In this document: positions 50,962 to 51,210 of the stretch, one piece after another | Layout: the number at the start of each line of letters is the position of its first letter | How positions within the stretch are numbered: position 1 is the stretch's first letter | Virus record (IMG/VR): IMGVR_UViG_3300009502_002943 | Coordinates: 1-51,210 of that record | Direction: 5' to 3' (one strand) | DNA from: a virus | DNA length: 51,210 bases | The notes under the pieces: model-generated | The model's input: the letters and a program-made list of their open reading frames with translations, nothing else | Told to the model about the DNA's origin: nothing | The model's database searches: none | Program-made: the position numbers and the translations under genes

Positions 50962-51210
50962 ATGCAACAGGCGAAGAAGGGAATTAATTCATGGCCGGTT
51001 GATGACCGCCCGCGCGAAAGGTTGTTGCGACGGGGGCCTCAGGCATTAACGGATGCGGAGCTGGTCGCTATTTTGCTTCGTGTAGGTGTCAAAGGGACAA
51101 ATGCGGTTGAGCTTGCGCGGCAAATATTACAGAAGTTTGGATCGCTTCAGACCCTTGCTGAAGCCCCTTTGTCCGCTCTTCTTGATATTAAAGGATTGGG
51201 CTCATTCTGA
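50962..51210 (+). CDS. radC: RadC (UPF0758), N-terminal part only
   Basis: 82 residues reading 'GINSWPVDDRPRERLLRRGPQALTDAELVAILLRVG', then 'NAVELARQIL' and 'LLDIKGLGSF', the helix-hairpin-helix N-terminus of RadC. Full-length RadC is about 220-230 residues with a JAB metalloprotease-like C-terminus, which is missing. The frame stops at the final TGA of the window. It is either truly truncated (insertion or frameshift just at 'KGLG') or damaged at an assembly edge. The function of RadC is not firmly established. Confidence 0.8.
   Translation: MQQAKKGINSWPVDDRPRERLLRRGPQALTDAELVAILLRVGVKGTNAVELARQILQKFGSLQTLAEAPLSALLDIKGLGSF

Overview
The window is bacterial. It is best read as two abutting prophage-type elements followed by a short host flank. 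The host flank carries a secreted protein of about 1,570 residues and the start of radC. Giant exported proteins opening with this kind of signal peptide, followed by a helical module with a 'HPDNPLLFDFILDTG' motif, are to my knowledge typical of Candidatus Omnitrophota (former OP3). That assignment is family recall, not a search result.

Element A (1-14.5 kb, nearly all on +) holds a DUF6876 protein, a small serine resolvase, and a four-gene restriction-modification operon: 5-methylcytosine methyltransferase, NgoAVII/NgoFVII-type PLD nuclease, Z1-type ATPase and Vsr nickase. A TIGR02391 protein and an HExxH protein follow. Behind its own promoter comes a MerR-like regulator, then a small zinc-ribbon gene and a replication module (DnaD-like initiator with embedded iterons, DnaC-like loader, DnaB-like helicase). 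The element ends in a large serine recombinase preceded by a short broken recombinase start.

Element B (14.3-45.8 kb) starts with a second large serine recombinase on the - strand, tail to tail with the first. A control region full of nested inverted repeats separates it from a rightward late-type gene set. Early genes are a sigma-like factor, a nucleotide-modification-associated protein, a winged-helix initiator with an embedded palindrome, and a ParB-like/DNA methyltransferase fusion. Then follow lambda-like packaging and head genes (Nu1/GpA terminase, gpW, portal, protease with a nested scaffold, decoration protein, capsid) and siphovirus tail genes. The tail set includes a -1 frameshifted tail chaperone pair, a short tape measure, and a gpK-gpI-gpJ fusion.

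The most unusual part is 38.1-43.5 kb, downstream of the tail fibre. It has a repeat plus cysteine-rich protein, an unknown 126-residue protein, three tandem overlapping radical SAM/SPASM enzymes, a small protein, and a DUF1566 C-type-lectin-like protein whose C-terminus looks like a diversity-generating-retroelement target. I read this as a possible phage-encoded peptide or protein maturation system acting on a virion surface protein. Small membrane proteins then occupy the usual place of a lysis cassette, but I recognise no endolysin.

The host flank (45.9 kb to end) has a promoter, the giant exported protein with an internal duplication, its terminator, and a second promoter with a possible leader peptide and terminator just ahead of a truncated radC. 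No stretch longer than about 300 bases lacks a gene; the longest gaps (16.03-16.26, 18.63-18.92, 22.91-23.09, 45.84-46.05 kb) are described as features.
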